NCBI GenBank assembly: GCA_963843605.1
Contig: CAWJLA010000002.1
Location: forward strand, 434,001 to 498,000
DNA: 64,000 nucleotides
Origin: FEN-1297 sp963843605
GTDB taxonomy: Bacteria > Bacteroidota > Ignavibacteria > Ignavibacteriales > Ignavibacteriaceae
Reading direction: 5' to 3'
This document shows positions 7,740 to 17,275 of this stretch, in pieces. Within the stretch, counting starts at the first letter, position 1. The number at the start of each line of letters is the position of its first letter. The notes beneath the pieces are model-generated. The model did no database searches and was not told the origin of the DNA. It saw nothing but the letters and a program-made list of their open reading frames with translations. The position numbers and the translations under genes are program-made.

Positions 7740-8215
7740 ATCGTGTTCACGGTATGATGTATCAAAGCCCGGGTTGGGAAAAACCAAGAAGTATGATGAT
7801 AGTAAGATAAATAATAAACATATACCCGTAGTCAACCGGCAAACAGTTGCGATTTTTTGGAGAAGAAGAAGTAAATAAAAATTACCGGTATAGTTGTTTC
7901 ATAACCAACCTTATGTTACCGGCAAATATGATATGGGATGCATACCGAAGCAGAGCAGATCCGGAAAATTTGATAGTGGAACTGAAGGAATATTTCGGAG
8001 CTGACAGTTTTAATGTAGATGATTTCTTTTACAAACCTCTTCTGCAGGCCGTTTATTGTATCAAAAGAAAATTCCTAATGACAAATCCGGGCTTATATTT
8101 ATATCAGATCCGATCTTTTTGCACAAAAGGCAACTATATTTGCCGGGAGCTAAGCAGTATTTTCGGTAGCATTTTTTGTTATAGTAATTTGGATATTTAC
8201 GGGACCGGTATTTAA
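7740..8215 (+). pseudogene. IS1380-like transposase remnant
   Basis: The open part (7847-8215) contains NYRYSCFITNLMLPANMIWD, RSRADPENLIVELKEYFGADSF and VDDFFYKPLLQAV. This matches the C-terminal DDE region of IS1380-type transposases, including the Glu-containing YREN/RADPEN motif. Upstream, in shifted frames, GMMYQSPGWEKPR (about 7750-7790) and GKQLRFFGEEE continue the same protein, so at least one frameshift and a large 5' deletion have occurred. No terminal inverted repeats were found. It is an inactive relic marking past insertion in this accessory region. Confidence 0.7.
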
Positions 8216-8234
8216 GTATTCCGATACCTAGGTT

Positions 8235-8402
8235 CTACTGATGATTAAAGCTGTAGAATTCTTTGATTTGTTTTTCAAGGACTTCATCTTCTTCAAACTA
8301 GAAAGTCGTGATTTTTCTGGTTACCGGTTTATCAATTAAATTACAGCCGGCATTAAGTAGAAAGCTCGACAGGTAGAAGTCTTTGCTTTCATATATTTGC
8401 AT
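8235..8402 (-). pseudogene. DUF5659-like small gene with an in-frame amber codon
   Basis: A good RBS (AAGGAG) precedes ATG at 8402. The frame reads MQIYESKDFYLSSFLLNAGC and on to KITTF, meets TAG at 8298-8300, then continues as FEEDEVLEKQIKEFYSFNHQ to a second TAG at 8235-8237. Read through the amber, the 55-residue product resembles DUF5659 proteins (SKDFYLxxFLLxxGC at the N-terminus). These are small proteins often found near mobile elements in Bacteroidetes; their role is unknown. The clean preservation on both sides suggests a recent lesion or, less likely, programmed readthrough. Confidence 0.5.
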
Positions 8403-8934
8403 ATCAGTATTCTCCTTAATTAATTTATAACCTCTGAAATGAATCTAGGAGGCAGCGGAGAGAGTCAAATTAAATTTCCTTTCAATGTATGATATATTCT
8501 CAGGTTGCTAATAAAGCAAGGGCAGAAAAGAAATAATTTATTTTTATTAAGTTGAATTAAAAAAAATCCTCAACAGGTCATTATTATTTAAACAAAATAA
8601 AAAAGTTGGACACATTTTGGACACCTCTCCCAAAAATGCTTGGTGTTTAGTCCATTTTCAAAATATTTTGAATACAGAGGAGTTTCCCTCCCCTGCTGCT
8701 TTAAAAAGTCCGGTGAAATTTTCCAGGATTTTTTTTATACAAATCAGCTCCGGACAATTTGCAAAAAAAACTCCGCCGATTTCATTTATTTCAAATCCGG
8801 AAAGCCATCATATTTCTCAAAAGTATTTGTAAAAAGTGTTTTTTTTTAGTTATTTTGTACTGCATTTTTATTCAGCTTATTAATTAAGTCGCTCGAACTT
8901 AAGCAGTTAAACTAAAAGTTAATTACGGTCTAGT
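8403..8934. other. Gene-free stretch upstream of the sensor kinase
   Basis: No convincing gene was seen; the open frames around 8617-8849 overlap one another and have no RBS. TTGGACAC occurs twice in direct orientation at 8606-8613 and 8617-8624, an 11-base period close to one helical turn. It could be a protein-binding site, but its distance of about 300 bases from the kinase start makes the target unclear. Confidence 0.35.
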
Positions 8935-10074
8935 ATGTTAAATACTTTCTATGCCTCACCTGAGAAAAATTCCGAAGAAGAATTGAGAAGCCAGATAAAT
9001 CATTTTACGGATAAGGATCTGTTTGCCTATCTGCTTGACTCGACCCCGAACTATCTTATTGTACTGAATAAGAACCGTCAGATTGTTTTTGCTAATAAAG
9101 CAATGAGAGAATTATTTGATGAGAGCATATCCCCTAACTTATACGGAATGAGACCTGGTGAAATATTGGATTGCCAGCATGCGTTCGAGAATGAGGGCGG
9201 GTGCGGAACATCCGAGTTCTGTAAAAGCTGCGGAGCTGTTAATGCTATATTATCAAGTTTAAAAGGCAATGAGGATATTCAGGAATGCCGGATAATCAGA
9301 AAACATAATCATGAAGCATTGGATCTGAGGGTATGGGCAAAGCCTCTGGAATTAAAGGGCGAGAAATATTCTATTTTTACTTTTGTCGATATCAGCCATG
9401 AAAAACGAAGACTGGCTCTGGAAAGAATTTTTTTCCATGACGTTTTAAATACAGCCAGCAGCATAAAAAGCTTTATAAATATTTTTCAAAACGCTACAAA
9501 AGAGGAAATTGAAAAATATAAAGAACTCGGCTTTGAGTTAGCAGACAGGCTGGTTGAGGAAATAAAAGCCCAGAGAGACCTTGCTCTTGCAGAGAATAAA
9601 GAACTTGAAGTTAAGCTTCAGATATGCAATCCGAAGGCTTTGGTCCATAACGTTTCCAATATTTATAAAAAACATCTGGCCGCAGAGGGTATAAATATTA
9701 AAGTTTATTCGAATCATAAGGACATAGATTTTATAAGCGACGGTGCAATTGTATCCAGGGTACTCGGCAACATGCTTAAGAACGCGCTCGAATCTTCCGA
9801 TCCGGACGATGAAGTGACAATTGGTTATGAGTTTAAAGAAAAGTCGGTCAGCTTTTACGTACACAATAAAGGCTTCATTCCCGAGGATATTCAACTGCAG
9901 ATTTACAGCAGATCTTTTTCTACCAAAGGTGATGACAGAGGATTAGGCACATACAGTATGAAACTGCTTACTGAAAAATATTTAAAAGGTAAAGTAAGCT
10001 TCATAAGCGATAAATCTAAAGGCACAACCTTTTTTGCGGCATACCCTCTTAATTTCAACGAACAATGTTTTTAA
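8935..10074 (+). CDS. PAS-domain sensor histidine kinase with a four-Cys motif
   Basis: The 379-residue protein is soluble, with no membrane helix. A PAS domain at about 30-155 contains a cysteine cluster C80-x9-C90-x5-C96-x2-C99, which could hold a metal, Fe-S centre or redox disulfide. A short dimerisation region has the phospho-acceptor-type motif FHDVLN (His167). The ATP-binding domain has an N box (NMLKNALES) and a G2 motif (RGLGTYS), but the usual G1 DxGxG reads VHNKGFIP. This variant family is widespread in anaerobes and the Cys motif is part of it. No response regulator is adjacent, so the partner is unknown. Redox or metal sensing is inferred. Confidence 0.8.
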   Translation: MLNTFYASPEKNSEEELRSQINHFTDKDLFAYLLDSTPNYLIVLNKNRQIVFANKAMRELFDESISPNLYGMRPGEILDCQHAFENEGGCGTSEFCKSCGAVNAILSSLKGNEDIQECRIIRKHNHEALDLRVWAKPLELKGEKYSIFTFVDISHEKRRLALERIFFHDVLNTASSIKSFINIFQNATKEEIEKYKELGFELADRLVEEIKAQRDLALAENKELEVKLQICNPKALVHNVSNIYKKHLAAEGINIKVYSNHKDIDFISDGAIVSRVLGNMLKNALESSDPDDEVTIGYEFKEKSVSFYVHNKGFIPEDIQLQIYSRSFSTKGDDRGLGTYSMKLLTEKYLKGKVSFISDKSKGTTFFAAYPLNFNEQCF

Positions 10075-10244
10075 TTAATTCTGGTTCATAGATTTTTTCC
10101 GGTGGAATTTATCTTCCGAGTACTCAATTTCATTCTCAGTTTTACTTGTTTTATTTTCATGAAAATCGCACTCCTTTCATAACAAGCTAAAAATTTGATC
10201 CTTTTATTCAAATCACTTCATTATCGATAAACTCGAATTAAAAT

Positions 10245-10282
10245 AAAATGAGCTCCGGCAGCTGTGTGGCGAAGCTCATTTT
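10245..10282. terminator. Bidirectional terminator between the sensor kinase and xylA
   Basis: AAAATGAGCT (10245-10254) and AGCTCATTTT (10273-10282) form a perfect 10-base stem with A- and T-rich outer edges, so it can work for both converging genes. A second stem (ACGGAATAAA at 10302-10311 with TTTATTCCG near 10342-10350) lies between it and the end of xylA. Nothing else was seen in 10075-10383. Confidence 0.65.
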
Positions 10283-10383
10283 TAGATTATATCTTAATAT
10301 TTACGGAATAAAATTAGAAATGTCATTCTAGTAATAAAACATTTATTCCGTATCTCAGTCGAACCATAATTCCTCAGCAATAT

Positions 10384-11718
10384 TTAAATCGTCTGGTTAA
10401 TTATAGCTTCGTAGAGTTCTTGTTTTCCGCTTGTCTTTTTTGGTTCTCCGTTTTTATCGGCATAGTTGCGCAAATCTTCAAGCGTCAATTTCTTATTTTC
10501 AAAATCCGCACCTGAGCCTGAATCGAATGAAGCGTATCTTTCTACTCTCATCTTCTTGTAATCCGATTCGTTTAATATTTTATCCGCGACAATTAAACCT
10601 CTCGCAAATGCATCCATTCCCGAAATATGAGCTATAAACATATCTTCAAGATCTGTAGAATTTCTTCTGGCCTTTGCATCAAAGTTTACACCGCCTGTAG
10701 TAAAGCCGCCTGTTTCGAGAATTACAAGCAGAGCTTCTGTAATTTCGTAAAGGTTTACAGGGAACTGATCCGTATCCCAGCCGTTTTGGTAGTCTCCCCG
10801 GTTTGCATCAATACTGCCCAATAATCCTGCGTTGGCTGCAACCTGCAGTTCATGCTGGAAGGTGTGCGATGCCAATGTAGCATGGTTTACTTCAATATTT
10901 AATTTAAAATCATTCAATAAATCGAATTCGCGAAGGAATCCGATAACCGTAGCCGAATCAAAATCATATTGATGTTTCATCGGTTCCATCGGTTTAGGTT
11001 CTATAAGGAACGGACCTTTGAATCCTTGTTTCCTGGCGTAATCCTTTGCCATATGAAGAAAGGTTGCCATATGCTCCTGTTCGCGCTTCATATTAGTATT
11101 AAGCAGCGACATATAACCTTCCCTGCCCCCCCAGAATACATAGTTTGATCCGCCCAATGCAATTGTAGCATCCAGAGCATTTTTTACCTGAGAACCGGCG
11201 TAGGCTACAACTGAAAAATCAGGATTAGTCGCGGCGCCGTTCATATAGCGGATATTCGAAAATACATTCGCAGTACCCCATAAAAGTTTTACTCCGGAAG
11301 CATTCTGTTTTTCTTTAGCATAATCTACCATTACCTTCTGACGCTTTTCCGATTCCGTAACTGTTGTTCCTTCTTCAACAACATCAAAATCGTGAAAACA
11401 GTAAAACGGAACCCCGAGCTTCGTAATAAATTCAAAAGCAGCATCCATCTTTTCTTTGGCCCTTTGAATTGGCTCGGTGCTTTTTAACCATGCATGTTCT
11501 TTTGTACTGGGACCGAAAGGATCGGCACCGCTCTCTCCGAAAGTATGCCAGTAAGCCACGGCAAACCGGAAATGTTCTTCCATTGTTTTCCCGGCTATCT
11601 TTTTATCCGGTTGATAAAATTTAAAGGCTAAAGGATTTTTGGAATCTTTACCTTCGAATTCAATTTTTTTTATTCCGGGGAAAAATTCTTTCTGCCCGGT
11701 TGTTACGTTAAGTTTCAT
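10384..11718 (-). CDS. xylA: Xylose isomerase
   Basis: This converts D-xylose to D-xylulose in the cytoplasm using two divalent metal ions. At 444 residues it is a full-length class II enzyme. Visible hallmarks are the catalytic FHD (His109-Asp110), WGGREGY (196-202), FLIEPKPMEPMKHQYDFD with its metal-binding Glu, and EVNHATLASHTFQHEL. The C-terminal stretch has the usual DANRGD metal site. It starts 14 bases after xylB and shares its transcript. A terminator at 10245-10282 closes the unit. Its presence beside pectinases points to xylose-bearing pectins or xylan fragments as a further carbon source. Confidence 0.97.
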   Translation of the reverse strand: MKLNVTTGQKEFFPGIKKIEFEGKDSKNPLAFKFYQPDKKIAGKTMEEHFRFAVAYWHTFGESGADPFGPSTKEHAWLKSTEPIQRAKEKMDAAFEFITKLGVPFYCFHDFDVVEEGTTVTESEKRQKVMVDYAKEKQNASGVKLLWGTANVFSNIRYMNGAATNPDFSVVAYAGSQVKNALDATIALGGSNYVFWGGREGYMSLLNTNMKREQEHMATFLHMAKDYARKQGFKGPFLIEPKPMEPMKHQYDFDSATVIGFLREFDLLNDFKLNIEVNHATLASHTFQHELQVAANAGLLGSIDANRGDYQNGWDTDQFPVNLYEITEALLVILETGGFTTGGVNFDAKARRNSTDLEDMFIAHISGMDAFARGLIVADKILNESDYKKMRVERYASFDSGSGADFENKKLTLEDLRNYADKNGEPKKTSGKQELYEAIINQTI

Positions 11719-11732
11719 ATCCTCACTCGCTT

Positions 11733-13223
11733 TTATTTATTTAATCTGAAATTTAATTCTGTCAGCCATTTATCATATGCTGACTTATATTTAGTCAAGT
11801 TTTTAGTATCCGGTTCAATTACTTCAATTTTTTTCAAACCGGAAAATGCATCTTCAAAACCTTTATAAATTCCCGCACCTACTGCCGCTCCTCTGGCTGC
11901 ACCGACTGCACCGTCGGTGTCATACAAATTAATCGGAACACCAGTTAATGATGAAAGTGTGTTTCTGAAAATCGGACTTAAAAACATATTTGCATTACCT
12001 GCATTGATTATCGCCGGATTAATTTCAAGAGTTTTCAAAATGTCTATGCCGTATTTAAATGAAAACGCGACTCCCTCTACAACCGATCTGATCAAATGAC
12101 CTTTTGTATGCATATTGAAATTTATATTTGAAAAACCGGCCCCAGGATTTTTATTTACCAGCATTCTTTCGGCGCCGTTGCCGAAGTTTATAAAGCTTAA
12201 ACCGGCCGACCCTATTTCAACTTCATCAGCCATTCTGTTTAAATCTTCGTATGAAACGGAAGAATCACCGGTCATTTTTTTAATCCAGCTGTACGAAATC
12301 CCGGTTCCGTTTACACAAAGGAGAATGCCGTATCTGTTTTGATTCTCCGAATGATTGACATGGGCAAATGTATTAACTCTGGTTTCGGGATCATATTTAA
12401 TTGTATCGCTGATCCCGTAAACAACGCCCGAAGTACCTGCAGTACTTGCAATATCGCCGGGGTTTAATACATTCAACGAGAACGCATTATTCGGCTGGTC
12501 TCCGGTCCGGTATGTTACCTTAATTCCGGGCTTTAAACCCAATGTAACGGCGGCTTTTTCGGATAATTTTCCCTGTTCGCCGAAAACCGGAACTATTTCG
12601 GGAACCAGGGATTTGTCAAACCCGAAATACTCCAGCAGAAATCCTGCAATTGAATTTTGCGAAAAATCCCACAAGATACCTTCCGAAAGTCCGTTAACGG
12701 TTGTATTTATTTCTCCGGTTAACTTCATCGCTAAATAATCACCCGGCAGCATAAATTTATAAATTTTATCATAAAGCTTCGGTTCATTTTCTTTTACCCA
12801 TTTTAGTTTTGAAGCGGTGAAGTTTCCGGGCGAGTTCAAAAGTTTCTCAAGACAAAAACTATGGCCCAGTTCGTCAAATGCCTTTTCTCCGATTTCTACA
12901 GCACGGCTGTCGCACCAAATTATTGAAGGTCTCAGCGCTTCACGATTTTTGTCGACGACAACAAGTCCGTGCATTTGATACGAAATACCGATCGCAGCAA
13001 TATCTGCCGGTTTAACTCCGCTAACCGCTAACAATTCTTTCGTTGCGGAAATAACGGCATTCCACCATGAATCGGGATTTTGTTCCGCCCAGCCTGCCCG
13101 CGCGGCATCTATAGGCATTTCGCTTTTCGGGTAAGTTGTTTTATATTTTGCGTTACCGTTAACGCAATCGAACAAAGAAGCTTTTATTGATGAGCTACCT
13201 ACATCGTAGCCGATTGTATACAT
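11733..13223 (-). CDS. xylB: Xylulokinase
   Basis: The protein phosphorylates D-xylulose to D-xylulose 5-phosphate, the step after XylA. The 496-residue length fits the FGGY family. The N-terminus carries the phosphate-binding DVGSSSIKASLFD, the first domain has GISYQMHGLVVVD and IIWCDSRA, and the second domain has TAGTSGVVYGI and GDQPNNAFSL with the catalytic-type Asp. The C-terminal adenosine motif INAGNANMFLSPIF and the final DGAVGAARGAA segment are also present. It is the promoter-proximal gene of a two-gene xylBA unit. A terminator at 13354-13397 separates it from the upstream GH28 transcript. Confidence 0.95.
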   Translation of the reverse strand: MYTIGYDVGSSSIKASLFDCVNGNAKYKTTYPKSEMPIDAARAGWAEQNPDSWWNAVISATKELLAVSGVKPADIAAIGISYQMHGLVVVDKNREALRPSIIWCDSRAVEIGEKAFDELGHSFCLEKLLNSPGNFTASKLKWVKENEPKLYDKIYKFMLPGDYLAMKLTGEINTTVNGLSEGILWDFSQNSIAGFLLEYFGFDKSLVPEIVPVFGEQGKLSEKAAVTLGLKPGIKVTYRTGDQPNNAFSLNVLNPGDIASTAGTSGVVYGISDTIKYDPETRVNTFAHVNHSENQNRYGILLCVNGTGISYSWIKKMTGDSSVSYEDLNRMADEVEIGSAGLSFINFGNGAERMLVNKNPGAGFSNINFNMHTKGHLIRSVVEGVAFSFKYGIDILKTLEINPAIINAGNANMFLSPIFRNTLSSLTGVPINLYDTDGAVGAARGAAVGAGIYKGFEDAFSGLKKIEVIEPDTKNLTKYKSAYDKWLTELNFRLNK

Positions 13224-13353
13224 TTATTTTTCTCTGTTGTTTTTTGAAATTATTTTAGCAAAAAAAGTCCCCAGTGAGCCTCAAATTTAATTGAATACAT
13301 CGAAAATAATAAAAAAAGATTTTATACCAAATTTATTTTTAATTTTTAAACTA

Positions 13354-13397
13354 AAAAAGGACCGGCGGAAATGCAAGGTTTTTCCGTCAGTCCTTTT
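13354..13397 (-). terminator. Terminator after the GH28 cluster
   Basis: AAAAAGGACCGGCGGAAA and TTTCCGTCAGTCCTTTTT form a strong stem with T- and A-rich ends, spanning 13354-13397. It lies 40 bases past the last GH28 stop and upstream of xylB, so it ends the pectinase transcript and leaves xylBA with its own promoter. Confidence 0.75.
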
Positions 13398-13436
13398 TAT
13401 AATTAGAAAAAATGCTGGTTTTTTGAAGCTTTTTAT

Positions 13437-14831
13437 TTATTTCATCAATACTTCGCTGTTTTCCGGAAGCAATTTACCATTAATTTCTACATTTTCGGTT
13501 TTAAAATTTTCTGCAAATTTAACGTGAACCGGTATTTTTGCTTTTTCAACTTTTATGTCTTTAAGTAGTATGTTTTTCAATTCCGAATCTTTAACTCCCT
13601 CAGCAAAGATGGCATATTCATCGGCTTGAATGCATGTAATATTTTCAATATTAAAATTATTAAATACCGGAGGATAATGGTTGCCTCTGTACCCGTGGTA
13701 ATTTGTTACAAATGCAATAAATTTTTGAATTGCCCTTTTAACCGTCACATCACGAACCCAAACATTTTCGATAAAACCGCCTCTGTCAAGATTACTTTTG
13801 AAATATATCGTAGAGTTGGCTTCTCCGACTTTTATATTCTCCATATAAATATTTCTAACGCCGCCCGACATTTCGCTGCCTATACAGAGACCGTTTGCTT
13901 TGGAATTAAATACACAATTACGTATGACAACATTTTCCGTTGCCTGCCCTACCCGCCAACCGTCCTGATCTCTGCCGGCTTTAATAGCTATTGCATCGTC
14001 TCCAGTATTGAATTCGCAGTTCTCTATCAGCACATTGACCGATCCTTCGGGATCGCATCCGTCGTTGTTTAAATTCCAGCTTGTTATTTTAACATTACGA
14101 ACAGTTACATTATAACATAAAACCGGATTGATTTCCCAGAACGGCGAATCAATTATTTTGACGCCGTCAATTAAAATATTTTTACATGCGTACGGCTGAA
14201 TCATTACGGGTCTCAGCCAATGCCCTTTTCCGAAAACTCTTTCGTTAAGCGGAACGCCGTCGTTTCCCATTTTCCGCAATAATAATTGATCCTTGTTCTG
14301 TTCCGGTTTCCATGCGGCAAAGCTGTCTTTTGCATTTCCGTCAATTGTACCTTTACCGGTAATAGCGATGTCGGTTACGCCGAATGCATATATAAACGGT
14401 GAATAATTAAAACACTCTGTGCCTTCCCACCGGGTAAAAACAACCGGCAAATAATATTTCGGATCGGAACTGAATTTAATAGTCGAGCCTTCTTCCAAAT
14501 GAAGATTTACATGACTCTTCAAATGAATTGGCCCTCTCATCAAAAAAATACCGGAAGGAATTACTACATTTCCCCCGCCTTCAACATTGCATTGATCTAT
14601 CGCTTTTTTTAATGCGGGAAGACAATCAGTAGTTCCGTTTCCAACAGCACCGTATTTTTTTATGTTATAATTGCGATTCGGGAACTCCGGGACTACAATA
14701 TTCTTAACAATTTTTTCCGCATTTTTCCAGCCTCCGCTTTCTTTTCCGCCCGCATTAACATTTACAGAAAAAGCCAGCATTAAAAATAATACAAGATACT
14801 GAGAATACTTTTTAAGATTATTTACCAGCAT
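13437..14831 (-). CDS. GH28 polygalacturonase-like protein with altered active-site motifs
   Basis: The 464-residue product has a signal peptide (LVLFLMLAFSVNVNAG) and a right-handed beta-helix of the GH28 family. It keeps the acidic motifs, NNDGCDPEGS and TGDDAIAIKAGRDQDG. However, the usual GHGG is ANGLCIGSEMSGG and the usual RIK is YFKSNLDRGG, so the conserved His and Arg of classical polygalacturonases are absent. This looks like a subfamily feature, not decay, because the surrounding residues are intact. It probably acts in the periplasm on branched or modified galacturonides. It is the last gene of the minus-strand cluster coming from about 21 kb and is followed by a terminator. Confidence 0.85.
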   Translation of the reverse strand: MLVNNLKKYSQYLVLFLMLAFSVNVNAGGKESGGWKNAEKIVKNIVVPEFPNRNYNIKKYGAVGNGTTDCLPALKKAIDQCNVEGGGNVVIPSGIFLMRGPIHLKSHVNLHLEEGSTIKFSSDPKYYLPVVFTRWEGTECFNYSPFIYAFGVTDIAITGKGTIDGNAKDSFAAWKPEQNKDQLLLRKMGNDGVPLNERVFGKGHWLRPVMIQPYACKNILIDGVKIIDSPFWEINPVLCYNVTVRNVKITSWNLNNDGCDPEGSVNVLIENCEFNTGDDAIAIKAGRDQDGWRVGQATENVVIRNCVFNSKANGLCIGSEMSGGVRNIYMENIKVGEANSTIYFKSNLDRGGFIENVWVRDVTVKRAIQKFIAFVTNYHGYRGNHYPPVFNNFNIENITCIQADEYAIFAEGVKDSELKNILLKDIKVEKAKIPVHVKFAENFKTENVEINGKLLPENSEVLMK

Positions 14832-14873
14832 AAAACTCCCTTTTAATATATTACTTAAATTTCAAACCAGTTC

Positions 14874-16493
14874 TTATTTACCCGATATTTTAAAAGCACC
14901 GTTTTTTACTTCTTTACCGATTTCGGTTTTAACTTTTGCTTTTGAAAGATCTGTGTTATCCACTTTTATATCTGAAGTTTTATCTCCCGCCAATTTAAAT
15001 GCAGGATCGGCTCCATGAGGAACAGTTAAATTATCAAAACTTATATTTTTACCGTCCATTATATTTACCATTGGCCATCTATCCGGTACCACAGAAACAT
15101 TCTTAAACGAAATATTATCGGCATCGTTAATATTTATTCCCAGTGCTGACTTTATGTTTATGTTTTTGAATGTAATATCTTTTACCTGCATTTCAGGTAA
15201 GCCCAATATTTCAATGCCGTATTTTTCCGCATATTCACAGCTGATATTTTCAAAATGGAAATTTCTGAATCTCGGAGTAGTTTTTGAAACCGGTTGTTCC
15301 GGAAGCCTAGGCAATGTATAAAGCATATTAATCCTGATTGCTTCCCTGGCTATTCTGCTGGCTTTGATATCTTTAAACCATATGTTTTCAACTTCCGCTC
15401 CCCTGCCGCGTTCGGATTTAATTCTTAATGCTCTGTCGGTTCCGTTACAGTAACAGTCATAACCATAAATATTTTTTATACCTCCGGAAGTTTCGCTGCC
15501 GATAACAATACCGCCGTGCCCCATTCTGAAAAAGTTATACCTTGCTACAAGATTTTCGGTCGGTTTATTTACTCTTAAACCGTCCTCATCTCTTCCTGAT
15601 TTTATAGCAATACAGTCGTCGCCGGTGCTCATGTCGCAATATTCGATTAAAACATTTTTACACGAAGAAGGATCTACCCCATCGCCGTTAGGTGTATGAC
15701 CGTATTCGCCGTAGGTAACTATTTTGACTTTTCTAACGATAACATTCTCGCATAGTGTCGGCGTAATTGTCCAGAAAGCACCGTATTTAAATGTAACGCC
15801 CTCAACAAGAACATTTTTACAATTCATAGGCTGAAAAAATGCGGGCCTAAGCCAGTCATTATGCGAACCATCGAAAATTCTCTCTTTAACAGGGACATTA
15901 TTCCTGGCCATTTCCCTCAGCATATCCCCGCCGTGTTTTTGTTCTTTTTTATATCCCCACCAGGGTTTGCCTTGACCATTTCAAACACCTTCACCGGTAA
16001 CGGCTATATTCTTTTTACCGTCGGCATAAATAAAAGCGGAAAACTTATAACATTCTATTCCTTCGTGTCTTGAGAAAACTACGGGAAGGTAATCTTTGAA
16101 ATCCTGACTGAAAAAAACTTCCGCACTTTTTGAAACGTACAGATCAATATTATTATCCAGGTGTATCGGCCCGGTAAGCCATTTGCCTGCAGGTATTACC
16201 ACTTTACCGCCTCCGGCTTTTTCGGCGGCTGCAATTGCTTTTTTAATCGCTTCAGTATTCTTTACTTTTCCGCCTTCGACGGCTCCGTAATCTTTTATGT
16301 TAAAGATTTTATCCGGGAATTCGGGCCGTTCCAATTTGGGCATTTTAAAAGGGGCCTTGATAGGCTGAATCTTGACCGGAGCTTTGCTTAAAACATCAGA
16401 CGTATCCTGTGCATATGCAATTAATATTGTTACGGCAACAAAACCGATAACAAGATATATAAACCGGGCCAAATGATTTAACTGAATTTCCAT
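14874..16493 (-). pseudogene. GH28 polygalacturonase gene interrupted by one in-frame TGA
   Basis: The N-terminal part (to 15981) has a signal sequence and the beta-helix start (KIFNIKDYGAVEGG ... VTGEGV). TGA at 15981-15983 then stands where GH28 relatives have Leu (GEGVLxGQ). The same frame continues at once as NGQGKPWWGYKKEQ and runs to 14874 with intact catalytic motifs (GVDPSSC, TGDDCIAIKSGRDEDG, GHGGIVIGSETSGG, LRIKSERGRG). One base change (TTA or TTG to TGA) explains it. Without suppression only a 170-residue fragment or an internally started 349-residue fragment would be made. Everything else is canonical for an exo-type polygalacturonase, so the lesion is recent or a sequencing error. 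Confidence 0.85.
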
Positions 16494-16554
16494 TTTCGAT
16501 TGTCCTTAATATTAATCATGAATAATAAATGATACGGAAATTTTTTCCTCATTT

Positions 16555-17247
16555 TTATTTTGTAAGGTAAATGTTCCTGAGACCTATAGGCTTTGTTTCC
16601 AGTTGCCATCCTATTTTGCCGGTAGGTTCGAGTATTTTGGTTGCTTTGTTTTGCAGTATATTATTGACATAAACCACCATTGAATCGCCGCTGCAGATAA
16701 TATCGCATGTGTTCCATTCTCCTGCGGGTTTCTCGCTGGATTTTGAAAGCTTAAGCGCTGTGTCTTTCGGCTTGCCTACAGCTTCTTTAAATTCTGCTCC
16801 GTTCATTGCTATTAGATCGCCTGCATTATCTTCTTTAAAATTAATCTGCACGCATTTAGGCCAGACCGTGTCCGGGGACTGAATATCCACCAGAATGCCG
16901 CTGTTTCCTTTTTCGTCTTTTTCAGGCCACATCCACTCGGCATGAAGTTTAAAAGCGGAATAATTTTTTTTCGTTCTTAAATAACCTTTATAACCGGCTT
17001 TAAAATAAATTGCCCTGTTTTTTATTTCATAGAAATCAGTCAAGTTTTTATTCTTATCTGCAGGAACCAATTTCAAATTTGATAAATCTCTGCCGTTAAA
17101 AATCCATACCGTGTCTAATTTTTCGTTAGAATTTAATTTCGAATTTAGATTGATATTTTTTTGTAGGGCAGGTTTAAAAGATAACAGAATTAATGAGATA
17201 AGCGGCAGTAACATGATGAAAAGGAAATGACTTTTAATCTTCGGCAT
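16555..17247 (-). CDS. DUF1080 / 3-keto-disaccharide hydrolase-like protein
   Basis: The product is 230 residues with an N-terminal hydrophobic export segment (LFIMLLPLISLILLSF). A concanavalin-like beta-sandwich follows, with the DUF1080 signatures VWIFNGRDLSNLK near the start, GYLRTKKNYSAFKLHAEWMW, GNSGILVDIQ in the middle, and PAGEWNTCDIICSGDSMVVYVNN with GKIGWQLE near the end. Some family members hydrolyse 3-keto-glycosides; others are carbohydrate-binding. Here it lies between a large six-hairpin protein and a GH28 gene, so a periplasmic role in pectin side-chain processing is inferred. Confidence 0.8.
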   Translation of the reverse strand: MPKIKSHFLFIMLLPLISLILLSFKPALQKNINLNSKLNSNEKLDTVWIFNGRDLSNLKLVPADKNKNLTDFYEIKNRAIYFKAGYKGYLRTKKNYSAFKLHAEWMWPEKDEKGNSGILVDIQSPDTVWPKCVQINFKEDNAGDLIAMNGAEFKEAVGKPKDTALKLSKSSEKPAGEWNTCDIICSGDSMVVYVNNILQNKATKILEPTGKIGWQLETKPIGLRNIYLTK

Positions 17248-17275
17248 TTTTAGCTCCTTTTTGATAAATTTTTTC

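Noticed and set aside
8617..8849. Two overlapping plus-strand open frames near the sensor kinase
   Set aside because: They overlap in different frames, have no RBS, and their residues do not form any plausible domain; they look like chance frames in AT-rich DNA.
1203..16493. Reading TGA as Trp or another amino acid, to rescue both broken genes
   Set aside because: TGA is a normal stop elsewhere (for example the first gene, the cytochrome and feoA), and the two cases would need different residues (one Trp-like, one Leu).
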